64,000 nucleotides of DNA from Aureimonas sp. AU22 (GCF_001463745.1 NZ_BBWJ01000030.1:1-64000); one strand, 5' to 3'. Counted from the first letter of the stretch, positions 1 to 11,679 are shown. Notes: generated by a model not told the origin, from the letters alone. A program made the numbers and translations.

Positions 1-372
1 GGAGCGCTGCGCGATGTCGAGGGCGTTGATGTCGACCAGCGCGCCGACCACGAAGCGGTCCATCTGGTAGTCGTAGCCGATGTGTGCGCCGCCGATGAAG
101 CTCGACTCGAACTCCGACGAGAAGCTGTTGCCGAAGGCGTTGCTGAGGAAGGTCGCGCCAGCGCCGCCGAAGTTCGGGACGATCGAGAGGTCGTCGCCGT
201 TGTCCGGGTTGAACGCGCCGCCAGCCTGGACGCCAAGGTAGAGACCGGTCCAGTTGGACACAGGCGCCATCACCGCCATCGGCGCCGCGGGCTCTTCGTA
301 GACGACATCGGCGGCGAGGGCCGGAGCGACGAAGGCAGCAGTCGCGGCAAGGGTGAGAAGGAGACGCTTCAT
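1..372 (-). CDS. Outer membrane beta-barrel protein, C-terminus cut by window edge
   Basis: The reading frame opens with ATG at 372 and runs leftwards off the window, so only the first 124 residues are present. It begins with a typical Sec signal peptide (MKRLLLTLAATAAFVAPALA, cleavage before ADVV). Next comes a short acidic/proline linker and then 'NWTGLYLGVQAGGAFN', the characteristic first strand of the Omp25/Omp31-type barrel of Rhizobiales. A later 'FIGGAHIGYDYQ' strand fits the same fold. Proteins of this family sit in the outer membrane as small barrels and are often abundant surface antigens. The call rests on the signal peptide and strand motifs; the missing C-terminus prevents a closer assignment. 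Confidence 0.85.
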   Translation of the reverse strand, partial: MKRLLLTLAATAAFVAPALAADVVYEEPAAPMAVMAPVSNWTGLYLGVQAGGAFNPDNGDDLSIVPNFGGAGATFLSNAFGNSFSSEFESSFIGGAHIGYDYQMDRFVVGALVDINALDIAQRS

Positions 373-576
373 GACGGGCGAGATCCTGGATGGGTCCACC
401 CTCACTGGGCGAACTAGTTTTGGTTCCGACATCAAATCGGAACTACACCTGCTTCCGCAAGGGATCGCAACACGCCTATGCAACAGGTGTGGCTTCCATG
501 ACACGCAAGCTTTGCTCGTGATCCGCAGGCTTGTTGCAGCGTTGGCCTGCCAACAGCCAGCCGGAAGGCCTGACGG

Positions 577-990
577 CTACTGCGCTTTGATGACAGTCAT
601 GACGAGCTTGTCGTCGACGCGTACCGGGCCGTCTTCCTTGGCTCCGAGCGTGTACTCGAACTCGCCACGCTTCGTGCCGCCGTCTTCGGAGTGCACCATG
701 AGCATCAGCATGTCGCCCGACGAGATGTCCTCTGTGAGGATCGCAGCCACGTCGTTCGTGGTGCCTTCACGAATGGGAGCATGGCCGACGACGGGACCGG
801 GCTTCATGGCGGCGTCGGTACGATGGATGACAAGCCAGCCATTCTTGGCGGCCATGACGGCCTCGGCGCTGACGATGCCGTTCGAGACATCCTGGTCGGC
901 TGCTCGCACGCCCTGCGTCATGGACTGAGCTGAGGCCACAGAGGCTGTCAGGCAAAGCGCTCCGGCGGCAAGCATCGTGATCTTGTGCAT
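577..990 (-). CDS. Secreted DUF7282-like protein
   Basis: The 137-residue product has a signal peptide (MHKITMLAAGALCLTASVASAQ) and a single small domain. That domain contains 'ADQDVSNGIVSAEAVMAAKNGWLVIHRTD', the pattern of the DUF7282 family (a basic/aspartate strand followed by GWLVIH). An in-frame ATG lies 18 bases further upstream, but GGGAGA sits five bases before the ATG at 990, so that start is preferred. The gene is transcribed alone, toward the barrel gene. The function of the family is unknown; location is inferred to be periplasmic or extracellular. No cysteines or catalytic motif are evident. Confidence 0.7.
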   Translation of the reverse strand: MHKITMLAAGALCLTASVASAQSMTQGVRAADQDVSNGIVSAEAVMAAKNGWLVIHRTDAAMKPGPVVGHAPIREGTTNDVAAILTEDISSGDMLMLMVHSEDGGTKRGEFEYTLGAKEDGPVRVDDKLVMTVIKAQ

Positions 991-1151
991 GTCATCTCCC
1001 GTTATCATGCGTTGAGATAACTAAAGATACGACCGGGAAGCGGATGGGCTTCCTCTGTCACCACGTTGTGAACAGGACGCTCCAACTGGCGGCGGCTTAC
1101 CGCGCCGGCTCCGACGGGGGGCAACGAAGCTGCACGAGGCGGACACATCGA

Positions 1152-1176
1152 AGCCGCCGACAATGTGCCGGCGGCT
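1152..1176 (-). terminator. Stem-loop downstream of the fasciclin gene
   Basis: AGCCGCCG (1152-1159) pairs perfectly with CGGCGGCT (1169-1176) across a nine-base loop. It lies 30 bases after the stop of the leftward-reading fasciclin gene. There is no T-run on the minus strand after the stem, so it is at best a weak or Rho-assisted terminator or an mRNA 3' end protector. Confidence 0.35.
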
Positions 1177-1205
1177 CCAAGCCGTTCGACTGATCGGCGT
1201 GTGCC

Positions 1206-1775
1206 TTACTTCGGCATTAGTACCGTGTCGATGACGTGGACCACGCCGTTCGACTGCATGACGTCTGCCTGGGTGACGGTCGCGCCGTTGCCCATCTCGT
1301 CGATGACGACCAGCTTGTCGCCCTGCATCTGAAGCGTCAGCGTGTCACCCGAGACGGTGGTGACGTTGTGCTTGCCACCGTCGTCCTTGATCATCTTCAT
1401 CGCAGCTTCCGACGTCGCCTTGGCCGGGACCACGTGATAGGTCAGGATCTTGGTCAGCTTGTCCTTGTTCTCCGGCTTCAGAAGGGTCTCAACTGTGCCT
1501 GCCGGAAGCTTCTCGAAGGCAGCGTTCGTTGGGGCGAAGACGGTGAAGGGGCCGGGGCCCGACAGCGTCTCGGCGAGGCCCGCGGCCTTCACCGCGGCGA
1601 CCAGCGTCGTCAGGTTCGAGGCTTTCGAAGCGTTCTCCGGGATCGTCATCGCCGGATCCATCGGCGCACCGCCGACCATCGGCATGTTCTGAGCCATCGC
1701 TCCGGACGCGGCGCCGAGCGATCCGATCGCAAGGGCGGTGGCAAGGGCGCCGTTGCGGATCATGGTCTTGAGCAT
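1206..1775 (-). CDS. Secreted fasciclin-domain protein
   Basis: The 189-residue product has a signal peptide cleaved after 'SGAMA' and one fasciclin (FAS1) domain filling residues 50-189. The FAS1 H1 box is visible as 'GPGPFTVFAPTNAAFEKLP', and the closing H2 box as 'NGVVHVIDTVLMPK'. A YH pair ('LTYHVVP') lies between them. Single-domain bacterial FAS1 proteins are periplasmic or secreted adhesion-type proteins; no enzymatic role is known for this form. The ATG at 1775 is preceded by GGGAGAGACGAC, a good ribosome site. It is monocistronic, between two other exported proteins. Confidence 0.93.
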   Translation of the reverse strand: MLKTMIRNGALATALAIGSLGAASGAMAQNMPMVGGAPMDPAMTIPENASKASNLTTLVAAVKAAGLAETLSGPGPFTVFAPTNAAFEKLPAGTVETLLKPENKDKLTKILTYHVVPAKATSEAAMKMIKDDGGKHNVTTVSGDTLTLQMQGDKLVVIDEMGNGATVTQADVMQSNGVVHVIDTVLMPK

Positions 1776-1973
1776 GTCGTCTCTCCCTGAGGGTTCGATC
1801 GAGCCGCCGTCTCAGCGACTGATGCACAAAATACGAGCGCAGATCGCGTTCAGCTTCAAAGCGGATCGGAATTCGTAGCGCCTCCACCGCTAGGCACTCG
1901 CCAAACGAAGCCGAATGGAACGAGAAGAACCCTGATCGCTTGGATCGTTAGTTGATCTCGAGGAGGCAGACCG

Positions 1974-2174
1974 ATGCGATCGAAAACCGCTGCAATGGGT
2001 ATGATGCGCTATCTGCTCTTGGGCCTTGGCGTGGGCATCTTTGTTCTGCTCGGCTTCTTCTTCCTGAACTTCCTCCAGCCGGACCAGACGGAGGAGGCGC
2101 ACCGCATTCGAGACGGGCAGGCGCGCGTCCAGGAGGTAACGTCAGCTCCAGCGCCTGGATCGACAGCTCAATGA
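1974..2174 (+). CDS. Small single-pass membrane protein
   Basis: A 66-residue product with one transmembrane helix at about residues 12-32 ('YLLLGLGVGIFVLLGFFFLNFL') and a short polar, alanine/proline-rich tail. A strong GAGGAGG ribosome site precedes the ATG. No family is recognised. Codon use and the strong ribosome site make it a believable gene; nothing in the tail suggests a function. Confidence 0.6.
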   Translation: MRSKTAAMGMMRYLLLGLGVGIFVLLGFFFLNFLQPDQTEEAHRIRDGQARVQEVTSAPAPGSTAQ

Positions 2175-2200
2175 GCTGAGGAAAAGAAGGGGTACCTTTC

Positions 2201-2407
2201 ATGACCGCGCATGAGACCGTCTACCGCTCCTCCAACGGTGACGATTGGCTTCTGGAACGGGACCCGTCCGGCACTGTGATCGCCGTCGTCCATCAGGCGA
2301 ACGCGTCGTCAGGTGGTGCTCGTACGCGCACACTCGTAGGCGAGTTCCTTCAGCGGGGTGGCGGCGGCCCCGAGGTTGTAGCGGTGCGGGCAGCAGTCGA
2401 AGGGTGA
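2201..2407 (+). CDS. Small conserved-type hypothetical protein
   Basis: A 68-residue soluble protein beginning 'MTAHETVYRSSNGDDWLLERD'. The SSNGD-W-L pattern with a following 'SGG' and 'VGEFL' segment is of a kind that recurs as small hypothetical proteins in Methylobacterium and Rhizobiales. No function is known. AAGGGG lies upstream of the ATG at a usable distance. Its stop codon overlaps the GTG start of the next gene (GTGA), which suggests translational coupling. Confidence 0.6.
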   Translation: MTAHETVYRSSNGDDWLLERDPSGTVIAVVHQANASSGGARTRTLVGEFLQRGGGGPEVVAVRAAVEG

Positions 2408-2703
2408 CGAAACAGTCCGCCTGCCCAAGCCCGACGTCACTGGTCACGCTAGCCGTGGCCCCAATCACCCCTTCGCACTGCCGCGCCGCACGAGGCCTTC
2501 TGGACTGGTCGCTGAAACGCCTCGCTTTGCGCTTTGGGCTCAGCAGCGCGTCCCTGCGCGACTTCGAACGAAACCGCCCCGGCCTCTCGCTTGCCGACCT
2601 CGCTGTACTGCGGGCGACGTTCGAGGCGGCCAACGTGCTGATCGGCCACGCTGCCTGGTCGGACGATCGGTCCGGGATCGGCGTCTGGCTGATGCCCGGT
2701 TAG
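2404..2703 (+). CDS. Small XRE-like helix-turn-helix protein
   Basis: A 99-residue product read from a GTG that overlaps the preceding stop (GTGA). Residues 28-75, 'CRAARGLLDWSLKRLALRFGLSSASLRDFERNRPGLSLADLAVLRATFEAANV', follow the XRE-type regulator pattern common in Alphaproteobacteria (CRAARGLLGWSQ..LA..AGVS..TI..FERG). The first 27 residues are unlike the family, so a second GTG at 2455, just before the domain, is an alternative start. It is presumably a DNA-binding regulator; its targets are unknown. Its last four bases overlap the stop of the convergent gene on the other strand. Confidence 0.6.
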   Translation: MTKQSACPSPTSLVTLAVAPITPSHCRAARGLLDWSLKRLALRFGLSSASLRDFERNRPGLSLADLAVLRATFEAANVLIGHAAWSDDRSGIGVWLMPG

Positions 2704-2978
2704 GAAGTCGCTGGCCGGGCGACGAGCCCCGTCAACCACGCGCCGGATTGATCGGTGCTGAGCTGATGCGGAGGCAGACCCTCCGTTTCGCACAAGCGTG
2801 CCGCACGGTCCTCCGCTTCGCTCGCCTGCGCATACACCTCCACGGTTGGCGCCGAGCCCTTGATCGGTGGGATGTAGACCAGCGCGTGCTTGTCGCCGAC
2901 CGCCTGTACGACAACGACGTCGCCGCACGGGGGCACAGCGGGATCGGCGTCGTATTCTGTTCGTTGCAGCATGGTCAT
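2700..2978 (-). CDS. Hypothetical protein, 92 aa
   Basis: A small soluble protein with beta-rich sequence ('GDVVVVQAVGDKHALVYIPP') followed by a helix rich in Ala and Glu ('EVYAQASEAEDRAARLCETEG'). No family is recognised. It converges on the XRE-like gene, the two stop codons overlapping by four bases. Two in-frame ATGs at 2978 and 2972 are possible starts and neither has a clear ribosome site. The amphipathic composition supports it over the overlapping plus-strand frames. Confidence 0.45.
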   Translation of the reverse strand: MTMLQRTEYDADPAVPPCGDVVVVQAVGDKHALVYIPPIKGSAPTVEVYAQASEAEDRAARLCETEGLPPHQLSTDQSGAWLTGLVARPATS

Positions 2979-3071
2979 CGTGCCGATCCGTCAGTCCAGA
3001 ACTCGGCGGTGCCCTACCGTCATGCAGTGGATCGGGGCAAGGCGTGGAGCGATAGAGTGCCGTTTTGTCTC

Positions 3072-3344
3072 ATGCCGGACCGTCTCATGCCGATGCCCGC
3101 CCGCAGGCTCGTCATCTGTCGCATCATCCAGATCGCGATACTCGTTTTGGTTATCGGTGCGATCGCCGTCTACGCCTATCGCTGGTTCACGCCGGACACC
3201 GCGGCTGATCTCGCGCGAACCGGGCAGTGTGAGCAGTACCGACAGGCGGACCAGCGCCTTGAAGCAGGGCTGGACAGCGAGGTTAATGCCGACCCGACTG
3301 AGATCGACATGGTTATGACCGAGTGTGAGCGCCAGGGGCACTGA
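3072..3344 (+). CDS. Small membrane-anchored hypothetical protein
   Basis: A product of about 90 residues with one transmembrane segment ('IIQIAILVLVIGAIAVYAY', about residues 18-37). A periplasmic-looking polar tail follows, with two Cys ('GQCEQY' and 'TECERQGH') that could form a disulphide. ATGs at 3087 and 3093 are equally possible starts. No family is recognised. The plausible membrane-anchor architecture is the main support. Confidence 0.5.
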   Translation: MPDRLMPMPARRLVICRIIQIAILVLVIGAIAVYAYRWFTPDTAADLARTGQCEQYRQADQRLEAGLDSEVNADPTEIDMVMTECERQGH

Positions 3345-3361
3345 CGGTCACTGTGTTCGGA

Positions 3362-3904
3362 CTAGAACTGAATGGGCTCGTCTCTTCCGATGAAAGCACA
3401 CGCCCGCCGATTGCCAGGGATGCCGACGAGGAGGCTGCTGAGTTCAGGCTCTAGGACTAGGTCTGCAGCGTCTAACACGGGAGCCCAGATGAGCTTCCGT
3501 TGGCTCTGCTCCTTCCAGCGCTTCTTCTGACGCTTCACACGCAACGCATAGACCTCGACAATGGTAAGACGAAAGTCGACGCGGGTGCGGCGCCAGTAGG
3601 TGTAGGCTCCAAGCGACGCTTTGAGCATCGCTCCGACCAACCCCGCTTCCTCTTCCGCTTCGACCTTGGCTGCTTCGTCGTCCCGTAGGCCCTTCATCGG
3701 CCAGCCTTTGGGGATGATCCAGCGACCCGTCGTGCGCGACGTCACCAGACAGACTTCGACCCGGCGCTCTTCATTGAGGCGGATGGGAAGGGCCGCGACC
3801 TGATGCGAATAGCGCTCCTTCCTCATGCGCTGGCGCTGATCCTCGGCTTCCTGTGACGTCATCTCAAGGACATACATCACACAGTGCCGGTGATCGTCAT
3901 CCAT
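3362..3904 (-). CDS. NUDIX hydrolase with a diverged NUDIX box
   Basis: A 180-residue protein of the NUDIX fold, close in layout to the rhizobial group that has 'WIIPKGWPMKG' before the box. NUDIX enzymes cleave nucleoside diphosphates linked to another moiety, using Mg held by the glutamates of the box. Here the box reads 'GWPMKGLRDDEAAKVEAEEE' followed by AGL. The EE pair and the following AG are kept, but the first Glu of the G-x5-E element is Leu and the Arg of the REUXEE element is Val. The substrate cannot be predicted. It is monocistronic, and activity is likely but not certain. Confidence 0.82.
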   Translation of the reverse strand: MDDDHRHCVMYVLEMTSQEAEDQRQRMRKERYSHQVAALPIRLNEERRVEVCLVTSRTTGRWIIPKGWPMKGLRDDEAAKVEAEEEAGLVGAMLKASLGAYTYWRRTRVDFRLTIVEVYALRVKRQKKRWKEQSQRKLIWAPVLDAADLVLEPELSSLLVGIPGNRRACAFIGRDEPIQF

Positions 3905-3969
3905 TCGATCTGTCAGGTAGCCTCACGGGCTCGGGACTAGGCCATGTGGTGTAGGCGTTCTTTCGAGCC

Positions 3970-4179
3970 TCAGCGCCGCGCCCGGCTCAGGGCACGTAGG
4001 GCTGCGATCTGAGCATTCTGATTGCTGGGCTCGATGCGGTCGGTCGCCCTCTCGAGCACACTTGCCATTTCCAAGAGCCTCGCCGGCGTCAGTCGCAGGT
4101 TAGCGCAATCGGGATCCCGCGCTGCCAGACGCAGTTCCAAGGCAATCGTCAACAAATCAACCGAGGTGTGGCTGTCCAT
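3970..4179 (-). CDS. Small helical hypothetical protein
   Basis: A 69-residue, mostly helical, Ala/Leu/Arg-rich protein ('VDLLTIALELRLAARD', 'RLLEMASVLERATDRI'). GCGGGGG lies just upstream of its ATG. It is divergent from the hybrid kinase gene that follows. No family is recognised; the repeated leucine spacing suggests a helical hairpin that could bind a partner, but that is only inference. Confidence 0.4.
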   Translation of the reverse strand: MDSHTSVDLLTIALELRLAARDPDCANLRLTPARLLEMASVLERATDRIEPSNQNAQIAALRALSRARR

Positions 4180-4365
4180 GAACCCCCGCTTCCAGATGGG
4201 AACAGGGAACGGGCCAGATCGCTAATCGCTCCGCAAAAAACCACCCCGTCCAAACACCGGCACCAGCCGCAGTGGCTAAGACTGGACCGACCGCTAGATA
4301 GATGCCGCAGGGCTCAAGGGCGTACATGGCGTCGACTGATGACCCTGATCGCAAGGATCCCCAAA

Positions 4366-7311
<2,946 letters not shown>

Positions 7312-7440
7312 GGACGGGTCATGATTAAGGGTGATCTGAGCCGCGCTAGAGCGATCCAACGGGTTATGTCTCGGCCCGAAGAGCACTTGCCAATTAACCA
7401 AGATCTACCGCCAACTGAAAGTAGCTATTCGTACTCGGGC

Positions 7441-7830
7441 TCAGGCGTCGATCCGCTCTCCGAAACGCGTCAGGGTGCGCAGGATCGCGTTCGGGTCATA
7501 GGGCTTAGAGAAGAACACGCTGTGTTCGGGCATCTCCTCGCGCGTTACCTTCACCCGTCCCGACACGACGATGAACTGCACAGGCGGCCAGCGCTCGCGC
7601 ACGGCCGCCGCGAGCTTCAGCCCGTCCAAAGAGCCAGGCATTTCGACATCGGTGAAGACGATGCGGATCTCGGAATACCGCTCCAGCATGCGGATCGCGG
7701 TGTCGGCGTTGCGCGCCTCGTAGACCTTGTAACCCGCCTCGATCGCGAGGTCGACCGCTTCGGCAAGGATGAAAGGGTCGTCCTCGACGACGAGGACGGC
7801 GTATCGCGACGGATCGAAGGATTGGGCCAT
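7441..7830 (-). CDS. Single-domain response regulator
   Basis: A 129-residue stand-alone receiver: acidic pair at residues 16-18 ('VVEDDP'), phospho-acceptor D61 ('FTDVEMPG'), Ser/Thr switch at 'VVSG' and invariant K109 ('FFSKPYD'). The ORF can be extended upstream, but the extension lies inside the kinase gene and looks non-coding, so ATG 7830 is used. It starts 16 bases after the stop of the HWE kinase and is almost certainly its partner. With no output domain it probably acts by binding another protein, as receivers paired with HWE kinases commonly do. Confidence 0.92.
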   Translation of the reverse strand: MAQSFDPSRYAVLVVEDDPFILAEAVDLAIEAGYKVYEARNADTAIRMLERYSEIRIVFTDVEMPGSLDGLKLAAAVRERWPPVQFIVVSGRVKVTREEMPEHSVFFSKPYDPNAILRTLTRFGERIDA

Positions 7831-7846
7831 ACGAGAAACAGCAAAC

Positions 7847-9790
7847 CTACGAAGAGCGGGAGGGCGCAGCCCCGGTGAGTTCGAACCGAACGCCGTCAGG
7901 CGCGTAGTCGAGCCAGCCGGTCCCATCGAAGTAGGAACCGACAATCCGCTCGATCAGCTTGGAGCCAAACCCCTGGCGCGTCGGCTGCGTAACGGCCGGA
8001 CCGCCGCTTTCGATCCATCGGAACGTGAACGCGCCGTCGATCAGCGACCAACGGATGCGGATCCGTCCGGAATCGGTGGACAGGGCCCCGTACTTCACGG
8101 CGTTGGTTGCCAGCTCGTGGATGGCGAGGCTGAGGCCGAGGGCCTGCTGCGAGGTCAGGCGGTAGGAGGGGCCGTCGATGGTGATCCGGTTGCCGCCGAC
8201 GCGGTGGGGCTCGATCGCCGCGGCGACGACATCGCGAACGTCGGCCTCTTCCCACGAAGTCAGCGTCAGGATGTCCTGGGCGCGGGCGAGCGCGCCGAGA
8301 CGCGAGGCGATGGCAAGGCGGCCGGCCTCCATGGTCTCGGCTTGGCGCAGCGTCTGCGTTGTGATCGCCTGCACCATGGCGAGCGAGTTCTTCATGCGGT
8401 GGGCCATCTCCTGCGTCAGAACGCGCTGGGCGTCCTCCATGCGCTGGCGCGCCAACGCCACACGCACCCGGTCGCCGACCTGCTGGACGAACTGCAACTC
8501 GCCGTCCGTCCAGCGATGAAGCTCGCGCGTGTTGGCGAACACGATCGCGTAAAGGTGGCCGTCGAAGCTGACGGGAAGGTTCAGGAGGGACCGGGTCTGG
8601 ATCGCGTTGAACCCCGCCTCCCGGCCGCTCGTTCGCGGATCCGCATGAACGTCGTCGATTGCAACGATCTCGTCGCGCCGTAGATTCGCGATATAGGAGC
8701 CGAAGGACGTGAGACTGTGTTGGCCGATGAGGCTCCGTATGCCGGGCTCGCACCAGTCGGATCGGACGTCGATCCTGTCGTCACGAGAATCAACGAGGCC
8801 GGACCCGACCCGATCGACCTCCAGCCCGTCAGCTAGGCAACGCGCTGCCGCGGTGACGATCGTGTCGAGATCGGAGCGATCACGCAGCTCGTCACCCAAT
8901 GTCAGCAGTGTCGCTTGTCGTCGGTCCCGTTTGATGCGGTCCGTGACCTCGACGAAAATCAGAGTGAAACGGTCACCGCCGATCGGCTGGGCCATGCCCT
9001 CGTACCAGCGATCGAGCGTGCCGACCCGGCGGGTGAAGCGAGCGGGTTCGCCGGTCTCGACGACGCGGGCGAACTCGTCGATCCATTCGTCCTCGACGCC
9101 TGGAACGACGTCCCGGAGGGTGCGCCCCGTCGCGGTCCCGCGGGGCATGCCGACGAGGTCGTGCCAGGCATCGTTGACCGCCTCGTAGCGCCAGTCGATC
9201 GCTCGGCCTGCGGCGTCGCGGATCAGTTCGCCGATGACGAAGCCCTCACGCAGCGTCTCGAAGACCGTACGCCACTTGGCTTCGCTCCGGTCAAATGCGT
9301 CCTGTTGCAGCGTTAGGCTGCGGGCGTCGGCGTGGGCCTTCGTCTTCTCGGTGCAGGCACATAAAAAACCCTCGACGCGGTCCTCCTCGGAGCGGATCGG
9401 CGTGACGGAGAAGTTGAAGTGCGTCTCCTTGAGAACGCCCTTCCGGTCGACCATCAGCAGGATGTCGTCCATGTAGGTCGGAGTGCCGGTATAGGCCGCC
9501 TCAACGATCGGCAGCATGTCATCGGCGACCTCGCGCCACACCTCTCGGAAAGGACGCCCGAGCGCGTCAGGATGCATATTGCCAAGGATCGGCCGCAGCT
9601 CATCGTTGTAGAGCAGGGTCTGCGCCTGACCCCAGACTGTGAGCATCGGCTGACGGGCGTCCAGCATCAGTCGGACGATCGTTCGGAGTGGCGCAGGCCA
9701 CAGCTCCGGTGCACCGAGCGGCGATCCCCTCCAATCATGCTCGCGGATCCGCCGAGCCTGTTCACTATCTCCGGCCGGGAAACGGTGCAT
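7847..9790 (-). CDS. HWE-family PAS-PAS-GAF sensor histidine kinase
   Basis: Soluble 647-residue kinase. The N-terminal region holds two PAS-type domains (about 1-130 with 'MLTVWGQAQTLLYNDELRPILG', and 165-280) and a GAF domain (about 300-430). The HWE dimerisation/phosphotransfer block follows, with the acceptor His near 455 in 'MAHRMKNSLAMVQAI'. The ATPase domain has 'HELATNAVKYGAL', the family-defining 'WIESGGP' and 'GFGSKLIERIV'. HWE kinases are typical of Rhizobiales and sense light, redox or general stress; no chromophore Cys motif of LOV type is evident. ATG 9790 is chosen. A TTG at 9943 has a fair GAGGA upstream, but the extra 51 residues look non-coding. It is co-transcribed with the following receiver. 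Confidence 0.92.
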   Translation of the reverse strand: MHRFPAGDSEQARRIREHDWRGSPLGAPELWPAPLRTIVRLMLDARQPMLTVWGQAQTLLYNDELRPILGNMHPDALGRPFREVWREVADDMLPIVEAAYTGTPTYMDDILLMVDRKGVLKETHFNFSVTPIRSEEDRVEGFLCACTEKTKAHADARSLTLQQDAFDRSEAKWRTVFETLREGFVIGELIRDAAGRAIDWRYEAVNDAWHDLVGMPRGTATGRTLRDVVPGVEDEWIDEFARVVETGEPARFTRRVGTLDRWYEGMAQPIGGDRFTLIFVEVTDRIKRDRRQATLLTLGDELRDRSDLDTIVTAAARCLADGLEVDRVGSGLVDSRDDRIDVRSDWCEPGIRSLIGQHSLTSFGSYIANLRRDEIVAIDDVHADPRTSGREAGFNAIQTRSLLNLPVSFDGHLYAIVFANTRELHRWTDGELQFVQQVGDRVRVALARQRMEDAQRVLTQEMAHRMKNSLAMVQAITTQTLRQAETMEAGRLAIASRLGALARAQDILTLTSWEEADVRDVVAAAIEPHRVGGNRITIDGPSYRLTSQQALGLSLAIHELATNAVKYGALSTDSGRIRIRWSLIDGAFTFRWIESGGPAVTQPTRQGFGSKLIERIVGSYFDGTGWLDYAPDGVRFELTGAAPSRSS

Positions 9791-10464
9791 GCCTATCTCA
9801 TCGGGTTCACGGTCTCGCGATGATCGACAAGCCCTTGCTTCAGCTAGACGAGGAGGAGGCAGAGGGCAATCACAAGGCCTCACGAGATGGAGTTTCGAAG
9901 CGTTGCTGATGTCCTGCGCCGCGTCGCGGACCGGCTGCGTCAACTTTTCCTCGGCGGATGCTCCTTAGGGTCCCTTGGCCGAGATGAGTCCATGGTCATT
10001 TTCCTAGGTGGAGTGCGCCAACAGGCGCTCGATCCCATGGTCCAGACCTTTTCGCTTGATCGTCAGGTCTTCATGGGTAGCCAGGTCAGATTGAGTGCGT
10101 CTCGGGAACATTCGGCATCACTTGGTCGAGCGACGCGAAAGGCGACCGCGATGCGCTCTAAGCGGAGCCGATCGGACGCTCCGAGCACCGAAGTGATCTG
10201 CCGACGGGACGGCGCAAGCGTTCTACGTCGAGATGACGAGGTGACTCGTGAACTGAGTTGCCTGGGTGTCCGCTTTCGGCAACCACGATCCAATGTTGGA
10301 AGGTTGTAATGGGTCGAAAGCGGGCTGTCCGCTCCCGGGCGTCCGCTTCCTTGGCGCCGAACGGCTCGGCTGGATGGAAACCGGTCAGATAGCTTTCGGT
10401 CGCGCCGTTCGATAAGCGGACACTTCCTATAGCTTGCGGAAGACCGCGGCGTAGACGGCAATCA
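9791..10464. other. Gene-poor region between HWE kinase and MFS gene
   Basis: About 670 bases with several overlapping weak frames and none with convincing composition or ribosome site. It contains a member of the GTCCGCTT-type dispersed repeat (10265-10350). The promoter of the kinase operon should lie near 9800-9950. Confidence 0.5.
10265..10350. repeat. Dispersed GTCCGCTT-type intergenic repeat
   Basis: Contains GTCCGCTTTCGG near 10269 and a second unit at 10329-10350 built on CGCTCCCGGGCGTC then CGCTTCC. The second unit recurs with one mismatch at 58534-58556. Related GTCCGCT motifs occur at 11774-11858 and 11891. All copies are intergenic. Confidence 0.5.
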
Positions 10465-11679
10465 TCATGCCGATGTCCCCGGCCGTGCCGAACGCGCGAG
10501 CCCAAGAACTACGAGCGAGGCGACCGCGAGTCCCGCGCCGACGAGGAAGGTCGCGGCGGATCCGAACGCCTCCCACAGTCCCCCGGCCGCCACGCTAGCG
10601 AGGAGCAGGGCGACGCCGGTCACGAGGTTGAGGACCCCGAAGGCCGTACCGCGCAGCTCCTTCGGCGAGGCGTCGGCGACGAGCGCCGCGATCACCCCTT
10701 GCGTGAAGCCCATGTGGAGTCCCCACAGCACCACCCCGACCGCCGCGACGGCAAGGTTCGAGGCAAGGGCCAGCGCGATGTCGGCGAGCGCCAGAAGGAC
10801 CATGCCCGCCCCAAGCAGCCGCGTCCGGTCCATGCGATCGGATAGGACGCCCGCGGGGTAGGACGACACCGAGTAGGCCAGTCCCATCAGCACCAGGACG
10901 AGCGGGATTGAGAAGGCGGGTACGCCAAGCTCCTGCGCTCGCAGGAGCAGGAAGGCCTCGCTGAAGCGCGCGAGCGTGAACACAGCAGCGACCGCGACCA
11001 CCATCCAGTACGGGTGCCCAAGCTGCGCCAGCTCGCGTCGGCGCAGTGGGATCCGGGCGGGGCGGCGTCCTGCCGGATGCGCTGGCTCCTGAACGCCTGC
11101 CATTAAGATGGCGACCGACAGGAAGGCCGGGATGACCGCAACCCAGAACACGGCCTGGAAGTCGTTGGCGAACAGCCACATCAGGGCGACGGCGAGAAGC
11201 GGGCCGGAGAAGGCCCCGATCGTGTCGAGCGACTGGCGCAGGCCGTAGCTTGCACCGCGTACCTCGGGCGGGGCGAGGTCGGCCACGAGGGCGTCGCGCG
11301 GCGCACCGCGGATGCCCTTGCCGACGCGGTCGACGAAGCGGGCGCCGACCAGCGCTTCGAGGCCGCCCGCCATCGGGAACACAGGCTTGGTAAAGGCGCC
11401 CAGACCGTAGCCGACAACGGCGAGCAGCTTGCGCTTGCCAAGTCGGTCGCTGAGTGCCCCGGAGAACACTTTGACGATGGACGCTGTAGCCTCGGCGATA
11501 CCCTCGATGATGCCGACGGCGAGCGTCGAGGTGCCGAGCACAGTCACCATGTAGATTGGCAGAAGGGAGTGGATCATCTCCGATGAGACGTCCATGAACA
11601 TGCTGACGAAACCGAGCGCCCAGATGCCGCGCGGGATCGATGGGCGGGCGGCGGGCGTAACTGGCGTCGACGTTGTCAT
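10465..11679 (-). CDS. MFS transporter
   Basis: A 404-residue integral membrane protein of the major facilitator superfamily with about 12 predicted helices. The loop 2-3 motif is present as 'GALSDRLGKRK', with its second-half counterpart 'GVLSDRMDRTR'. The opening 'GFVSMFMDVSSEMIHSLLP' and 'FVDRVGKGIRGAPRDALVAD' are typical of a bacterial MFS group of unknown substrate in which the GxRGAPRDAL segment is strongly kept. It would act in the inner membrane as a proton-coupled exporter or importer. It stands alone, flanked on both sides by repeat-containing spacers. Confidence 0.88.
   Translation of the reverse strand: MTTSTPVTPAARPSIPRGIWALGFVSMFMDVSSEMIHSLLPIYMVTVLGTSTLAVGIIEGIAEATASIVKVFSGALSDRLGKRKLLAVVGYGLGAFTKPVFPMAGGLEALVGARFVDRVGKGIRGAPRDALVADLAPPEVRGASYGLRQSLDTIGAFSGPLLAVALMWLFANDFQAVFWVAVIPAFLSVAILMAGVQEPAHPAGRRPARIPLRRRELAQLGHPYWMVVAVAAVFTLARFSEAFLLLRAQELGVPAFSIPLVLVLMGLAYSVSSYPAGVLSDRMDRTRLLGAGMVLLALADIALALASNLAVAAVGVVLWGLHMGFTQGVIAALVADASPKELRGTAFGVLNLVTGVALLLASVAAGGLWEAFGSAATFLVGAGLAVASLVVLGLARSARPGTSA

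Noticed and set aside
1236-1790. Long plus-strand frame opposite the fasciclin gene
   Set aside because: His/Arg/Asp-rich shadow of a clear FAS1 gene with signal peptide and ribosome site on the other strand.
9887-10309. Plus-strand frame of 140 residues upstream of the HWE kinase
   Set aside because: Arg/Ser-rich composition, no ribosome site, crosses the kinase promoter region and a dispersed repeat.
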